Counted from the stretch's first letter, positions 8,199-17,835 are shown. The stretch is 64,000 nucleotides of DNA from CAYGLF01 sp964350945 (GCA_964350945.1 CAYGLF010000001.1:1-64000), one strand, 5' to 3'. The notes: generated by a model not told the origin, from the letters alone. Numbers and translations: made by a program.

Positions 8199-9659
8199 AT
8201 GAATCGACTATTTTTGATTGTTTTAGCGGCACCTTTAGTTCTTTCATCTTGTCTTTCCCGGTCAGATAACAAGGAGAATCAAGCCTTCCTACCTCCTCAA
8301 GAGATCTCAACGTCTCTAGAAAATGCGCTTGCGACCTCTTATTTCTCTTTGGCTGAGTGGCCTGATTTTAACTGGTGGGAGAATTTTAAAATCCCTGACC
8401 TGAATCTTTTGATTGATGAAGCTCTAACTAATAACCCAACGTTGGAAGCTATTAACCAAAAAGTAGAGATCGCTAAACAGATGACCATAAAGGCTAAAAG
8501 CCCCCTTTTTCCTACGATCTCTTTTGGCTATAAAGAAGAGTGGGAACATATAAGCAAACATGGCTCCCGTCATGCCTACAATCCTAGTTTAGGGATTAAC
8601 TTTAATCAGATTAACTTGGATTTAGGTTTAACTTATGAGTTTGACTTCTGGGGAAAGTATCGCAACCTTTTAAAAGCAAGTAACCGAGAATTTTTATCTC
8701 AAATAGCAGAATCCAGGCAGGTTGAGCTAAGTGTTTCAACTTCAGTAGCCCAAACATATTTTTTACTGCAAGGTCTTAGCAAAAAACTAGAATTATTTAA
8801 GCAACTTTTGACAGTTCGAGAGCGCGTCTATAAGCTTGTAAAAGTGCTTCAAAAGCACTACATCGTTTCGAAAATTGATCCAGCAACGGCAGAGCAAAAG
8901 CTCGATGAAGTTAAAAAAGAAATTTTTGACCTTGAAAATCAAGTTCTAGCTGCCCAGTATTTGCTCAATGTCTTAAGAGGCCAGAGTCCCGATGCCCCCT
9001 TAACGCTTTCAGAAGAATTTGAAAACATGACACAAAGAATTTCCCTACCAAAAGATCTATCCTCTGACCTATTAGTGCAGCGCCCAGACCTTGTCGCTTC
9101 TCTTTTACATATTGAAGCTCTTATCAGCGAAAAAAAAGCTTCTGAAGCAGACTTTTTCCCCCGAATAAATCTGATAAGTTACACAGGATTTGACAGCATT
9201 GGTTACAAACATCTCTTAGATTGGCAAAGTGGGATCATGGGGTTGATTCCCTCTCTTCATCTTCCAATCTTTAAAGCAGGTGAGATTAGAGCTCAGTATA
9301 GAGTTAAACAAGCCGAGCTTAACGAGGCAATCCACCAATACAATAACTTGATTTTAAAGAGTTTGCAAGAAGTAACTGACGCCCTTTCCCTAATTACAAG
9401 CGCCTTTGAAAAAAAAGCGGCCCAAGAAAATATTTTAGATAATGCCAAACTTAAGCTCACGCTAGTTAAGCAAAAAACTCAAGTGGGTATGGACAGTTAC
9501 TTAAATCTCTATTATGAGAAAGAGATGCTTATTGAAAAGCAAATTGCGGATATTGAAATCATAACTCAGCAATATACATCTTCAGTCCAGCTTATCAAAG
9601 CGCTGGGCGGTGGTGTGATGAATGAACCATTACAAGTACAGGATTTGGATGGAAGTTGA
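8199..9659 (+). CDS. Outer-membrane efflux lipoprotein (TolC/NodT family)
   Basis: The 486-residue protein is the outer-membrane channel of a tripartite efflux pump. The chosen ATG has GGAGG 3 bases upstream and yields a lipoprotein signal (MNRLFLIV... with LSSC lipobox, Cys near residue 18). An in-frame ATG at 8175 would only add a polar extension. The body shows the duplicated outer-membrane factor pattern. One half has DWW-like 'FNWWENFKIPDLNLLIDEAL' spacing and 'LTYEFDFWGKYRN'; the second has LVQRPDLVASL and 'FFPRINLI' with 'LPIFKAGEIRAQY'. These are classic OprM/NodT motifs. It is co-transcribed with the membrane-fusion and MFS genes downstream, with which it should form one pump spanning both membranes. 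Confidence 0.9.
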   Translation: MNRLFLIVLAAPLVLSSCLSRSDNKENQAFLPPQEISTSLENALATSYFSLAEWPDFNWWENFKIPDLNLLIDEALTNNPTLEAINQKVEIAKQMTIKAKSPLFPTISFGYKEEWEHISKHGSRHAYNPSLGINFNQINLDLGLTYEFDFWGKYRNLLKASNREFLSQIAESRQVELSVSTSVAQTYFLLQGLSKKLELFKQLLTVRERVYKLVKVLQKHYIVSKIDPATAEQKLDEVKKEIFDLENQVLAAQYLLNVLRGQSPDAPLTLSEEFENMTQRISLPKDLSSDLLVQRPDLVASLLHIEALISEKKASEADFFPRINLISYTGFDSIGYKHLLDWQSGIMGLIPSLHLPIFKAGEIRAQYRVKQAELNEAIHQYNNLILKSLQEVTDALSLITSAFEKKAAQENILDNAKLKLTLVKQKTQVGMDSYLNLYYEKEMLIEKQIADIEIITQQYTSSVQLIKALGGGVMNEPLQVQDLDGS

Positions 9660-10854
9660 GACTATAAAGAGTTTAAAAAAATCAAGGCGCTGGATTCCTA
9701 TTTTATTTTGGGCGATAGTTGCAGTGGGGCTCGCTATAGGTGCATGCCTGTGGATCTATTCTTCGAAGCATTATAAAAGAACTAACGATGCCTATGTTGA
9801 GGGGAATCCCTTGGCTATATCTCCCCTAGTAGAAGGATTTATAACTTCTATTCAGTCAGATGATACCTACCTGGTTAACAGTAATCAGCTGCTGGTCACA
9901 CTAGATCCCCTAAACTACGAGATAGCCTTGAATGAAGCTAAAGAAAACTACGCATCTACCGTTCGCCGCGTCTGTCAAATTTATCATCAGACATTTGCTT
10001 ATCAATCAGAGATTAATTCACGATTTGCAGAGCTTCTCAAAGCTGAGGAATTTTATAATCATCGCCTAGAAATTTTACATACAGGAGCTATCTCTCTTGA
10101 AGATCTACAAGCCTCTGAGGAGCGCTTTGGTACAAGCTTAAGTCAGTATGAGCTGGCTAAAAGTTTATATCTTAAAGAAAGCTCACTCATTCAAGGGAAA
10201 TCTATTCGAAATAACCCCCTAATCTTAGCAGCTTTTGATAAGTTAGTCCAAGCATGGGTTAATTTAAATAGAACCCATGTATATGCTCCGCAAGGGGGCA
10301 TTGTAGCTCAGCGATCGGCTCAGCTAGGAAAATGGGTTTCTACTGATCAAACGCTAATGACAGTCATCCCCCTCGATCAAATTTGGGTGAATGCTAACTT
10401 CAAAGAAACACAGATGAAAAAAGTAAAAATTGGGCAAAGTGTTCGTCTCTATGCAGATATGTATGGTAAAAATGTGATGTACCGTGGAACCGTCGCTGGA
10501 ATTCCAGCAGGAGCAGGAAATGCATTTTCAATTTTGCCGCCCCAAAACTTATCAGGAAACTGGATAAAAATTGTTCAAAGGCTTCCTGTAAGAGTTGAAA
10601 TTGACCCTGAGGACCTAAAAGCTCACCCTTTAAGACTTGGAATGACCATGCATGCCATTGTTGATATTAAAAGCTCAAATAAAGGGTATTTGCCAAAAAG
10701 CAATCATCTAAGCCCAACTTACTCAACCTCAATCTATAAAAATGAGACCGAAGGGGTTTGGCCAGTTACTAACACTATTTTTGATTTGAATTTAGATGCG
10801 TCTCTATCCAGTTATGTTGACACTCCTTTTGAACCTATCCCCTTAAATCCATGA
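9649..10854 (+). CDS. HlyD/EmrA-type membrane fusion protein
   Basis: The periplasmic adaptor of the pump is about 401 residues from ATG 9649 (AGGA upstream); an in-frame ATG at 9622 would add nine residues. A single N-terminal membrane anchor (RRWIPILFWAIVAVGLAIG) is followed by TNDAYVEGN. That is the EmrA hallmark beginning the first lipoyl half. A helical hairpin (about 90-200), the second lipoyl half (YAPQGGIVAQRSAQLGKWV) and a beta-barrel (VNANFKETQMKKVKIGQSV) follow. It bridges the MFS pump to the outer-membrane channel. The gene overlaps both neighbours, by 11 bases upstream and 4 bases downstream, a tight operon. Confidence 0.9.
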   Translation: MEVETIKSLKKSRRWIPILFWAIVAVGLAIGACLWIYSSKHYKRTNDAYVEGNPLAISPLVEGFITSIQSDDTYLVNSNQLLVTLDPLNYEIALNEAKENYASTVRRVCQIYHQTFAYQSEINSRFAELLKAEEFYNHRLEILHTGAISLEDLQASEERFGTSLSQYELAKSLYLKESSLIQGKSIRNNPLILAAFDKLVQAWVNLNRTHVYAPQGGIVAQRSAQLGKWVSTDQTLMTVIPLDQIWVNANFKETQMKKVKIGQSVRLYADMYGKNVMYRGTVAGIPAGAGNAFSILPPQNLSGNWIKIVQRLPVRVEIDPEDLKAHPLRLGMTMHAIVDIKSSNKGYLPKSNHLSPTYSTSIYKNETEGVWPVTNTIFDLNLDASLSSYVDTPFEPIPLNP

Positions 10855-12380
10855 CTACAAACATAATTGAGAAAGTAACACCAAAGCACGTATCTCTACT
10901 GATAGTTGTTTTGTTTATATCTTTGTCAGGACCTGCATTACCCGCCATGAGTGCGTTCTATATTTTAGGAGATTTAGGGGGATCTATACAAACAGTCTCA
11001 TTTGGATCCGCTTTATCCCTTCTTGGAGTTTTGATAACTAAGCCCTTCGGTATTATCTTAGCTGAAAAAATAGGAAGATTAAAACTGTTAAAGATGTGCA
11101 TAATTGGCAATCTAGTCACCACCTTACTTGTATCAATTAATAGCAACTACTATGGGTATCTCCTTCTTTGGTTTGCTCATGGACTTGTAGGGGGGCCAAC
11201 TTATCTTTTAATTTGCACAACTATTCGCAAGTACGCTTCCAAAGAAAAGATACTGTTCTATACCAAGTTTATTTTAGGTTCTCTAATTTCAGCACCTGTA
11301 TTTGGGGCGGCCATTGGTTCCATACTAGCCTATCAGTATCAATGGCGCTGGGGATTTTTTGTTTATGTTTTTTTCTACCTTATTTGTACGTTTTATGTAT
11401 TTCTGTTCTTTTATGGCTCTGAATTTCCTATAGAGGATAATCCCATTGACTGGTTGGGGTACCTATTTTATGCAACTAGCCTTCTAACCCTAGGTTTTTG
11501 TTTGACTACCTCAATAGTTATCGATGGTTTCCGATCTGAAGTTTTTAACTTTATTTTTACTACCGGCCTTGTCTCATTTTTATTCTTTTTAATAAGAAAC
11601 TTTACTTCAGGTAAGCCAATTATTAATTTCCAGATTTCAGAAAAAAACCTTTCACTTTTTTTAACTCTTTCAATTGTCGTTGTTCTCTTTGCATTTCACT
11701 ATGCTATAATTGTTTTACTCTCTCACTGGCTTCATCTATATGTCAAGTATTCTCTAAGCTGGATAGGCTGGATTTTACTTGTGAACTTAGTGGGCGTCTC
11801 TTTAATTCCAGTGGTATTTAAATTTATAAACCCTTTCGCTGAATCCATCATGTTACTCGCGTCTATTACAGTTATTTTGTATGTATGCCTCGATGTGATG
11901 CACTTTGACCTATACATTAATTTAGGAAGAATCATGCGCGCTCGCTTAATTGGAGGGATTGCTATGTCTGTATTTATGCCTGCAGCAATTATGCGCGTTT
12001 TAGATAGTTGCTCAAAGAAATTTGATCATTGGGGAATCGGGCTTTTCACATTTTCAAAATCACTTGGGTCTTTTTTTGGGGTCGCATTTTTTTCTGTACT
12101 GTGGGACAAAAGAAGCACTTTTTACTACACACGACTTGGTGGAGGGTTGACCAATGCTTCACCTTCTACCCAAACGGTGTTAGAAAAGCTCAATTCATTT
12201 TCATTTAGTAACCTCATGAAACTAGAAGGGTTGAATGAAGCCTTAAATAAACGCTCACATTCTTTAGCAGTCAATGACTGCTTTTTGCTCATTGGCATTG
12301 CTCTTGCAACTATAACTGGTGTACTTATAGTTTATATCATCTATGAAAGGAAAAAAGACCTTCGTTTGGAATCAAAATAA
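10851..12380 (+). CDS. DHA2-type 14-TM MFS efflux pump (EmrB-like)
   Basis: The 509-residue inner-membrane protein has about 14 hydrophobic segments, the length and layout of the DHA2 drug:H+ antiporters that pair with EmrA-type adaptors. Visible features include the loop 2-3 segment GIILAEKIGRLKLLK and the motif-C-like helix 5 region 'GSLISAPVFGAAIGSILAYQYQWRWGFFVY', where WRWGF matches the family's WRWxF. It starts within the adaptor gene by an ATGA overlap. Together the three genes encode an EmrAB-TolC-like pump that would export amphipathic compounds directly from cell to exterior, perhaps host antimicrobial or bile-like molecules (inference). Confidence 0.88.
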   Translation: MTTNIIEKVTPKHVSLLIVVLFISLSGPALPAMSAFYILGDLGGSIQTVSFGSALSLLGVLITKPFGIILAEKIGRLKLLKMCIIGNLVTTLLVSINSNYYGYLLLWFAHGLVGGPTYLLICTTIRKYASKEKILFYTKFILGSLISAPVFGAAIGSILAYQYQWRWGFFVYVFFYLICTFYVFLFFYGSEFPIEDNPIDWLGYLFYATSLLTLGFCLTTSIVIDGFRSEVFNFIFTTGLVSFLFFLIRNFTSGKPIINFQISEKNLSLFLTLSIVVVLFAFHYAIIVLLSHWLHLYVKYSLSWIGWILLVNLVGVSLIPVVFKFINPFAESIMLLASITVILYVCLDVMHFDLYINLGRIMRARLIGGIAMSVFMPAAIMRVLDSCSKKFDHWGIGLFTFSKSLGSFFGVAFFSVLWDKRSTFYYTRLGGGLTNASPSTQTVLEKLNSFSFSNLMKLEGLNEALNKRSHSLAVNDCFLLIGIALATITGVLIVYIIYERKKDLRLESK

Positions 12381-12661
12381 CTTTATCTTCATCTATAAGA
12401 AAGTATAATTAGAATTTGCACTGAAGATAATCAGCTAAAATGTTGACGATCTACCTATTTACACGGTGCCCTGTCTATTAAATTAGAAAATCTGCTATCT
12501 AAGTTTTTGAAAATATTTATCTCGGTAACACTAGTATTTTTTTAGGAAAGACCAGAATACAACAATAACTTTGCAGTCTTAAATATTTTTTTATCAACTC
12601 ATACTAGACTTAAATTAGACAGATTTTTAAACTTTTTGTCAAAAAATAGATATTTACCTCC

Positions 12662-13726
12662 ATGAAACAATATTTACTCACCTTAAGCCTTATTTTCCTC
12701 TCTTCCTTCCTCGTTTCAGTTGAGATCGATACTTTTTATGGTCCAATAGAAGTTAAAGAGCCAGTTTTACTTGAGCTGATTGAAAGTCAGGCCATGCAAC
12801 GCCTCAAAGAAATTCATCAGTATGGCGTCTCGCATTATACAACACATAAAGAGAACTACAACCGCTATGATCACAGCTTGGGGGTCTTTGCCATCTTAAG
12901 AGTTAACCAGGCGCCTCTAAAAGAACAAATAGCAGGTCTTTTACACGATGTTTCCCATACTATTTTCTCTCATGTGGGAGACTGGATTTTTGATGTTTTG
13001 CACCAGGAAAACGATTATCAATGTTTAACACACACCAAATTCCTTAAAGAAAGGGGGCTGGAAGATATTTTGATAAGACACGGCTATTGCGCTGAAGAGA
13101 TGCTCCCAACCCACGACGCTTTTCCAGCTTTAGAATGTTCCTTACCGAGATTGTGTGCAGATCGAATCGACTATAATATTCAAGGTGCTTTTTATCAAGG
13201 ATTTATCTCTTGCCAAGAAGCAGTTAAAGCTTTTAATTCCTTAAAATTTGCAGATGGGAATTGGGTTTCTACTCGTCCTGACTTAATGATGAAATTAGCT
13301 TCTTTTGCCTTGTATATGTCCCAAGACTGTTGGGCGAGCCCTACAAATTATCTTCAATCTCGCTGGTTAGCAAACGCTATTCTACGGGCTTGTGAATTAG
13401 GCGTGCTTGATAATGACACCATTCACTTTGGCACAGATGATCAGGCCTGGAATGCATTATTAAAACACGAAGATCCTATTATTCAACATATGATGAATTT
13501 AGTATTACATGCTGATGAGGCATTTGAAAAAGTCTCTCCTTCTAATGCCGATTTAAGATTCCCCTGTAAATTTCGTGGAATAGATCCTTTAATTTCTCAC
13601 AACGGGAAAGTATCAACACTGTGCCAATGGAGCAAGAAAGCATCTCAAAGACATGAAAAAGTAAAGGCTATCATGAAGCAAGGCTGCTCTATTAAACTTG
13701 TTCCTCAAAATGTGAACCTCCTCTAG
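12662..13726 (+). CDS. Exported HD-domain phosphohydrolase, SAMHD1/dGTPase-like
   Basis: The 354-residue protein begins with a typical Sec signal peptide (MKQYLLTLSLIFLSSFLVS) and continues directly into a SAMHD1-like HD domain. GPIEVKEPVLLELIES and AMQRLKEIHQYG match the SAMHD1 start. The metal-binding set is complete: His71 (RYDHSLGV), His95-Asp96 (GLLHDVSHTIFSH) and Asp167 (CADRIDY). SAMHD1-type enzymes remove triphosphate from dNTPs; related proteins hydrolyse other nucleotides. An exported nucleotide hydrolase in an intracellular bacterium could act in the periplasm to salvage nucleotides or be secreted onward to lower host dNTP levels (inference). No Shine-Dalgarno is evident. The nearest operon partner is unclear. 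Confidence 0.8.
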   Translation: MKQYLLTLSLIFLSSFLVSVEIDTFYGPIEVKEPVLLELIESQAMQRLKEIHQYGVSHYTTHKENYNRYDHSLGVFAILRVNQAPLKEQIAGLLHDVSHTIFSHVGDWIFDVLHQENDYQCLTHTKFLKERGLEDILIRHGYCAEEMLPTHDAFPALECSLPRLCADRIDYNIQGAFYQGFISCQEAVKAFNSLKFADGNWVSTRPDLMMKLASFALYMSQDCWASPTNYLQSRWLANAILRACELGVLDNDTIHFGTDDQAWNALLKHEDPIIQHMMNLVLHADEAFEKVSPSNADLRFPCKFRGIDPLISHNGKVSTLCQWSKKASQRHEKVKAIMKQGCSIKLVPQNVNLL

Positions 13727-13730
13727 GTAA

Positions 13731-13753
13731 AAATCCATCACAGGCATGGATTT
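13731..13753 (+). terminator. Perfect 8-bp inverted repeat after the HD gene
   Basis: AAATCCAT at 13731-13738 and ATGGATTT at 13746-13753 form a perfect stem with a 7-base loop immediately after the stop codon of the HD-domain gene. No T-run follows, so a factor-independent terminator is uncertain; it could be a 3'-end stability hairpin. Confidence 0.3.
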
Positions 13754-13927
13754 AGACACTAAGAGGTATAAAGCCCGGTCTTTTGAAAGAGCAATTTATT
13801 GCTTACATAAAAATGGCGGCAACTACAATTCTTTGATTTTAAAGTTATGAATTTGGTTAGATATTGATTTTAATTTAAGTTTTACAATTTCAGAAATTTT
13901 TTATAAATCTTAAGCTTAAGGGGTAAA

Positions 13928-14497
13928 GTGTCAACAACTATTACAACCGCTATACAATATGATTCGTTAAAAAAACAAGGGTGGGTTTATAGAACAAGAA
14001 CACCCAACCTAGAGCCAAAAAATGGTTTTTACTCTATCACTTTAAGTAAAACCAAGACATCTAATCCCTGCGAAAAAGTTCAGGCAGTCACTAGCTTTGT
14101 AGCCCGCGCAAGTATTTACACCGTAACAGCCCCTTTTCTTGCTGCTATTACTTTGCCCTTGAGCGCTCTTGGAGCTGCAATTACTTGTAGTTGTAAGTGC
14201 ATTGAGTCGGGAGCTGTTCGGAGTACAGCGACAGGGTATAGCTCACTTGTTACTGATTATAATCCTGTCATAGACGCAACTTTGAACTCTGCAGGACGTG
14301 ATGAGGATTATTGGTGTGCAAAAGGTTTGGCTAATAGTAACTGTCAGTATTATGATTATATGGAGCCCTACCAAGTAAAGTGTCCACCAAAACAAAACTT
14401 AACTACCGGAGTTAGAGTTTCAGAAGAAATCTATCGTAATCACATAGACACCCAACCAAAGATTTCCAGCGAAAGTGACAGACTTATTAATGTTTAA
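13928..14497 (+). CDS. Hypothetical protein with central hydrophobic region, GTG start
   Basis: I do not recognise this 189-residue protein. It starts with GTG, preceded by AAGGGG. Residues about 48-85 form a long hydrophobic stretch broken near its middle (around a TAP and an LPLSALG), which could be two short membrane helices. A cysteine cluster (CSCKC) follows, and the C-terminal half is polar with further cysteines. Chlamydial inclusion-membrane (Inc) proteins are defined by a bilobed hydrophobic domain in otherwise unrelated sequences, so an Inc-like role is conceivable, but one bilobed-looking stretch is weak evidence. It stands alone, with a 200-base gap upstream. Confidence 0.55.
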   Translation: MSTTITTAIQYDSLKKQGWVYRTRTPNLEPKNGFYSITLSKTKTSNPCEKVQAVTSFVARASIYTVTAPFLAAITLPLSALGAAITCSCKCIESGAVRSTATGYSSLVTDYNPVIDATLNSAGRDEDYWCAKGLANSNCQYYDYMEPYQVKCPPKQNLTTGVRVSEEIYRNHIDTQPKISSESDRLINV

Positions 14498-14597
14498 CGT
14501 GCTTAAAACCTGCTGCCAGCTTGCAATTATGGAACAGCTCGTTATTAAATCTAAAAAAACTCCCACTCAAACATAAAGAATTAAATAATATTTAATT

Positions 14598-15230
14598 CTA
14601 AAGTTCATATCCTTTTTTTAAACGGTAGCTTGTTGCCGTGCTACCCTGAGGAGTTTTAGCAGACTCTTTGACAACACCTCCAATTTTCATCGCTTTTAAC
14701 ATAAGTTCTAGGTCATACACTTGCACTTTTTGGTACACAAAATTTAAATATTTATTAAAGGTTGGGTCTTTCATATCTGCAGAGCCTTCAAAAGCTTTAA
14801 TTTCTCCTTCCTGTTTAAGCCTTTTGTAGTACTTAAATAGCTTGTTGTCCTTGTAAAGAAAAGTAGGAATTTTAGCTTGCCCCTCCATACAGTTTTTACC
14901 TTTACCAATTTGAGCACAGTAGACGCCTTTCATAGCCCATTTTTCCTCAAGCATTCTTACTGGTATTTGCAATGAGTCCAGTTTGTCTTCAGATGTTTTT
15001 TGAACCCGTTTTAATAAGCCACTAAATTCATTGTAATTTTGGCAAAATACTTCCATTAAGTTTAAAGTGGCTGCCTTTTTAAAAACTTTGTCTGAAACCC
15101 CTCCAACTTTCTCTAAAAAAGCTTGCAGTCCATTATCACAGGCAAGCATAAAACTGAGTTCATGATGAGGTATTTTATAGGTTCCTTGAAAGGAGTAAGG
15201 AATTTCTACTGAAATTGTCTGAACTGACAT
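14598..15230 (-). CDS. Hypothetical soluble protein
   Basis: The 210-residue protein is not recognised. It has no signal peptide or membrane helix. It is Lys-rich, appears mostly helical in the first two-thirds, and ends in a segment (YDLELMLKAMKIGGVVKES) that looks like a small helix-turn element. The start is supported by GGAG 8 bases upstream on the minus strand. It lies just downstream of, and in the same direction as, the ABC-F gene, with an 83-base gap, so co-transcription is possible. No catalytic motif was found. Confidence 0.55.
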   Translation of the reverse strand: MSVQTISVEIPYSFQGTYKIPHHELSFMLACDNGLQAFLEKVGGVSDKVFKKAATLNLMEVFCQNYNEFSGLLKRVQKTSEDKLDSLQIPVRMLEEKWAMKGVYCAQIGKGKNCMEGQAKIPTFLYKDNKLFKYYKRLKQEGEIKAFEGSADMKDPTFNKYLNFVYQKVQVYDLELMLKAMKIGGVVKESAKTPQGSTATSYRLKKGYEL

Positions 15231-15313
15231 CTTAAATCTCCAAATTTGATTTTTATAATAAGGGCAGTATAAGTTTTCAAGAAACTTATGTTTAAATAAA
15301 GTATAACTGATTC

Positions 15314-16900
15314 TTATTTCATGATTTCTTGAAACTCTGAATAGGTCCCTTCAAAATCTAAAAGCCCGTCTGGACTAAGGTAAAGAATACGGTTAGCCGA
15401 ACCGTCGACAAACCGATGATCGTGGCTGACAAAAATAGCAGTTCCGTTAAAAGTTTTTAACGCTTTTGCAAGAGACTCTCTTCCTTCAATATCTAAGTGG
15501 TTTGTGGGCTCATCTAAGATTAAAAGGTTGGGTTTTTCAATCATGATTTTGGCCAGAACAAGTCGTGCTTTCTCTCCCCCACTGAGCACATTAAGAGTTT
15601 TGAACTGTTCATCTTGTGTGAAAAGCACTTTTCCGAGAGTGGATCGCAATGTTTGTTCGTCGGCACCTACAGTATGATTGCCAAGCCACTCTAGAACCGT
15701 TTCAGAACCTTTGAGTTGTTCATGTGACTCTTGGGCGAAATAGCCAACTTTTAGGTTATACCCCCATTCAACCTCACCACAACTAGGCTTTAGCTCTTTA
15801 AGTATGAGTTTTAAAAGCGTTGATTTCCCCACTCCATTTGGTCCTAAAACTGCAATCTTTTCACCGCGATGCACCGTCAAATCTATGGGTCTTAAAACTT
15901 TTTTTTCTGAAAAATCTTTAGAAAGCTTTTTAAGCTTGAGGACGCTTTTGCCTGAATTCTTTTCCGTTTTGAAAAGAAGGTTTAAATACTTTCTAGAGGA
16001 AACATCAAATTTAGGCCACTCTAATTTTTCAAGCTGCTTTTCTTTTGATTGGGCTTGCTTAGCTTTAGTCGCTTTTGCTTTATAACGATCAATAAACATC
16101 TGGATGCGATCAACTTGTTTTTGTTGACTTTTTCTAAAATGTTCTTTTTGCTCCTGAACGAGCTTCTTCTGCTTACAAAACTTATCATAATTTCCCGTAT
16201 AGGGGCGTATCTCTCCGTAATCAACGTCGAGAATATAGTTGCAAACTTTATTGATGAAATGGTGATCGTGGGATACTAAAACCACCATTCCATTAAAAGA
16301 ACGCATCAAGTAATCAGCGAGCCAATCAATCGTTACAATATCCAGGTAGTTAGTTGGTTCATCTAAAAGAAGGATGTCAGGTTTATTAAAAAGAGTTCTC
16401 GCTAGTAAAACACGCAGCTTATACCCCCCTGAGAAATTTTTAAGGGGTTTATCATGATCTTCTGTTGCAATGCCTAGGCCAAGTAATAGACTCTCTGCCT
16501 GCGCCTGGGCAGCGTAGCCATCTAGTCGCTCGATTTCCTCTTCGAGTTTTCCAAGCATCTCAATATCTTTTTCTGAAATTTCTTCTTTGTTTAAAATATG
16601 CTCTTTTTTCTGAAAAGCATTCCAAAGATCAGGCTTGCCCATCATCGGAATTGTCACTATAGAGTGGTTAAGATAAAGATGCTGATCTTGCTTTAGCCAA
16701 CCGACTTTACTATCTTTTGGGATGGCAATTTCACCTAAAAAAGGTTCTGCCTCACGAGTTAAAAGACGAAGGAAGGTAGATTTCCCTGCCCCATTACCCC
16801 CTACTAAACCATAGCGATTCTTCCCTTTAAGGTGCAGATTTACATTATCAAAGAGGACTCTTGCCCCATAGGACATGGCTATATTTTGTATAGAAATCAT
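15314..16900 (-). CDS. ABC-F family ATPase (YbiT/Uup-like ribosome-associated)
   Basis: The 528-residue protein has two nucleotide-binding domains in one chain and no membrane segments, the ABC-F arrangement. The first domain shows GLVGGNGAGKST, signature FSGGYKLRVLLA and Walker B DILLLDEPTNYLD. The second shows GPNGVGKST, LSGGEKARLVLA and NLLILDEPTNHLD. Between them lies the charged linker rich in Lys/Gln (about residues 240-300) that reaches into the ribosomal tRNA exit site in ABC-F proteins. Length and linker fit the YbiT subgroup. ABC-F factors relieve ribosome stalling or modulate translation; some protect against antibiotics, but nothing here points to resistance. Full length; confident family call. 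Confidence 0.92.
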   Translation of the reverse strand: MISIQNIAMSYGARVLFDNVNLHLKGKNRYGLVGGNGAGKSTFLRLLTREAEPFLGEIAIPKDSKVGWLKQDQHLYLNHSIVTIPMMGKPDLWNAFQKKEHILNKEEISEKDIEMLGKLEEEIERLDGYAAQAQAESLLLGLGIATEDHDKPLKNFSGGYKLRVLLARTLFNKPDILLLDEPTNYLDIVTIDWLADYLMRSFNGMVVLVSHDHHFINKVCNYILDVDYGEIRPYTGNYDKFCKQKKLVQEQKEHFRKSQQKQVDRIQMFIDRYKAKATKAKQAQSKEKQLEKLEWPKFDVSSRKYLNLLFKTEKNSGKSVLKLKKLSKDFSEKKVLRPIDLTVHRGEKIAVLGPNGVGKSTLLKLILKELKPSCGEVEWGYNLKVGYFAQESHEQLKGSETVLEWLGNHTVGADEQTLRSTLGKVLFTQDEQFKTLNVLSGGEKARLVLAKIMIEKPNLLILDEPTNHLDIEGRESLAKALKTFNGTAIFVSHDHRFVDGSANRILYLSPDGLLDFEGTYSEFQEIMK

Positions 16901-17125
16901 TTAAATTAACTATGTTTAGATTTTATGGACAAACTCTGTAAAGTCTACAATTAGAGTAATCTAAAATCTATTAAATGTAAATCTGCTCTCTTCATAAAAT
17001 TAGACCCAAGTTGTAGGGTGTTATAAAAAACAACCCTAAGAAGCTGGCATAGCTTCAATAAAAATATTGAGTAAATATTAATACAAGATAACAATAGGTT
17101 CTCATAACCAACCAAAGGCTCACTT

Positions 17126-17692
17126 ATGAATGAAGTTACCCATCAAACAAGACCTCAGGTATACCTTTCCAATCAGCTGGGGTTTAGTGAAACAGGTCGT
17201 TATACGTTGACCCATCTTATCAAACCTAGATTAGATAAAGCTGGTGTTGACGTTATCGATCCTTTTAAAGAGTGTGGTAAGCTACTTGACTTTAAGCAGC
17301 TCACAGAAATTGAGGCTGAGGGGACTGTGAGTAAGCTGAAAGAATTTTGGAATAGTTTTAACAGTAAGGTCACCTCAACTAATAATAACTTAATGGAGCG
17401 CTCAAGAGCAATGGCTCTTATTTTAGACGGTGGGCATGCCGCAGATGATGGTGCTTGCTCTGAGCTTGGTTATTATGCTCATTTTAAAGACCGACCTGTA
17501 TTCGCCCTTAGAACAGATTTTAGAGCAGCTGATAACCTTTCTACGACAATAAATTCTCAGTTATTAGGTTATATCAACAAAACTGAAGCAGCTGCAGGTG
17601 GTTTATTTGATAATGTAGATGATTGGGTAGATGCTATTGAAAGCTGGGCACAGAAATCAAGCTCATTAAAAGAACATTGTTTGAGTTTATAA
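17126..17692 (+). CDS. Nucleoside 2-deoxyribosyltransferase-like protein
   Basis: The 188-residue protein matches the nucleoside 2-deoxyribosyltransferase family. It has an N-terminal VYLSNQLGFSE strand-loop, DPF near residue 48, LILDGGHAADDGACSELGYYAH (the family's D...DxGTxxElGyA motif) and a later VFALRTDFR that matches the gkpVxglrxDxR segment. These enzymes cleave or swap the base of 2'-deoxynucleosides and feed nucleotide salvage. The catalytic Glu is probably in SELGYY. The usual GT in the Asp-Ser-Gly-Thr-Ala loop is replaced by GAC. The start follows an AAAGG site. It is monocistronic, with a candidate terminator at 17809. The family call is good; the exact reaction is open. Confidence 0.8.
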   Translation: MNEVTHQTRPQVYLSNQLGFSETGRYTLTHLIKPRLDKAGVDVIDPFKECGKLLDFKQLTEIEAEGTVSKLKEFWNSFNSKVTSTNNNLMERSRAMALILDGGHAADDGACSELGYYAHFKDRPVFALRTDFRAADNLSTTINSQLLGYINKTEAAAGGLFDNVDDWVDAIESWAQKSSSLKEHCLSL

Positions 17693-17808
17693 TTTGCTCC
17701 ATTTTTTGGACTGAGAAGAATTTATTCTAACATAGAAATACAACCGTTATTCATACCTCTCTAATGGTTGAGTTATTTGTTTTTTTTAAGACTAAATCCC
17801 TCTCTAAT

Positions 17809-17835
17809 TAGGCATTTATGCCTATTTTTATATTT
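17809..17835 (+). terminator. Candidate terminator after the deoxyribosyltransferase gene
   Basis: TAGGCA and TGCCTA (17809-17824) form a 6-bp stem around a TTTA loop, followed by an AT-rich tail containing TTTTT. It lies about 115 bases past the stop codon. Confidence 0.5.
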
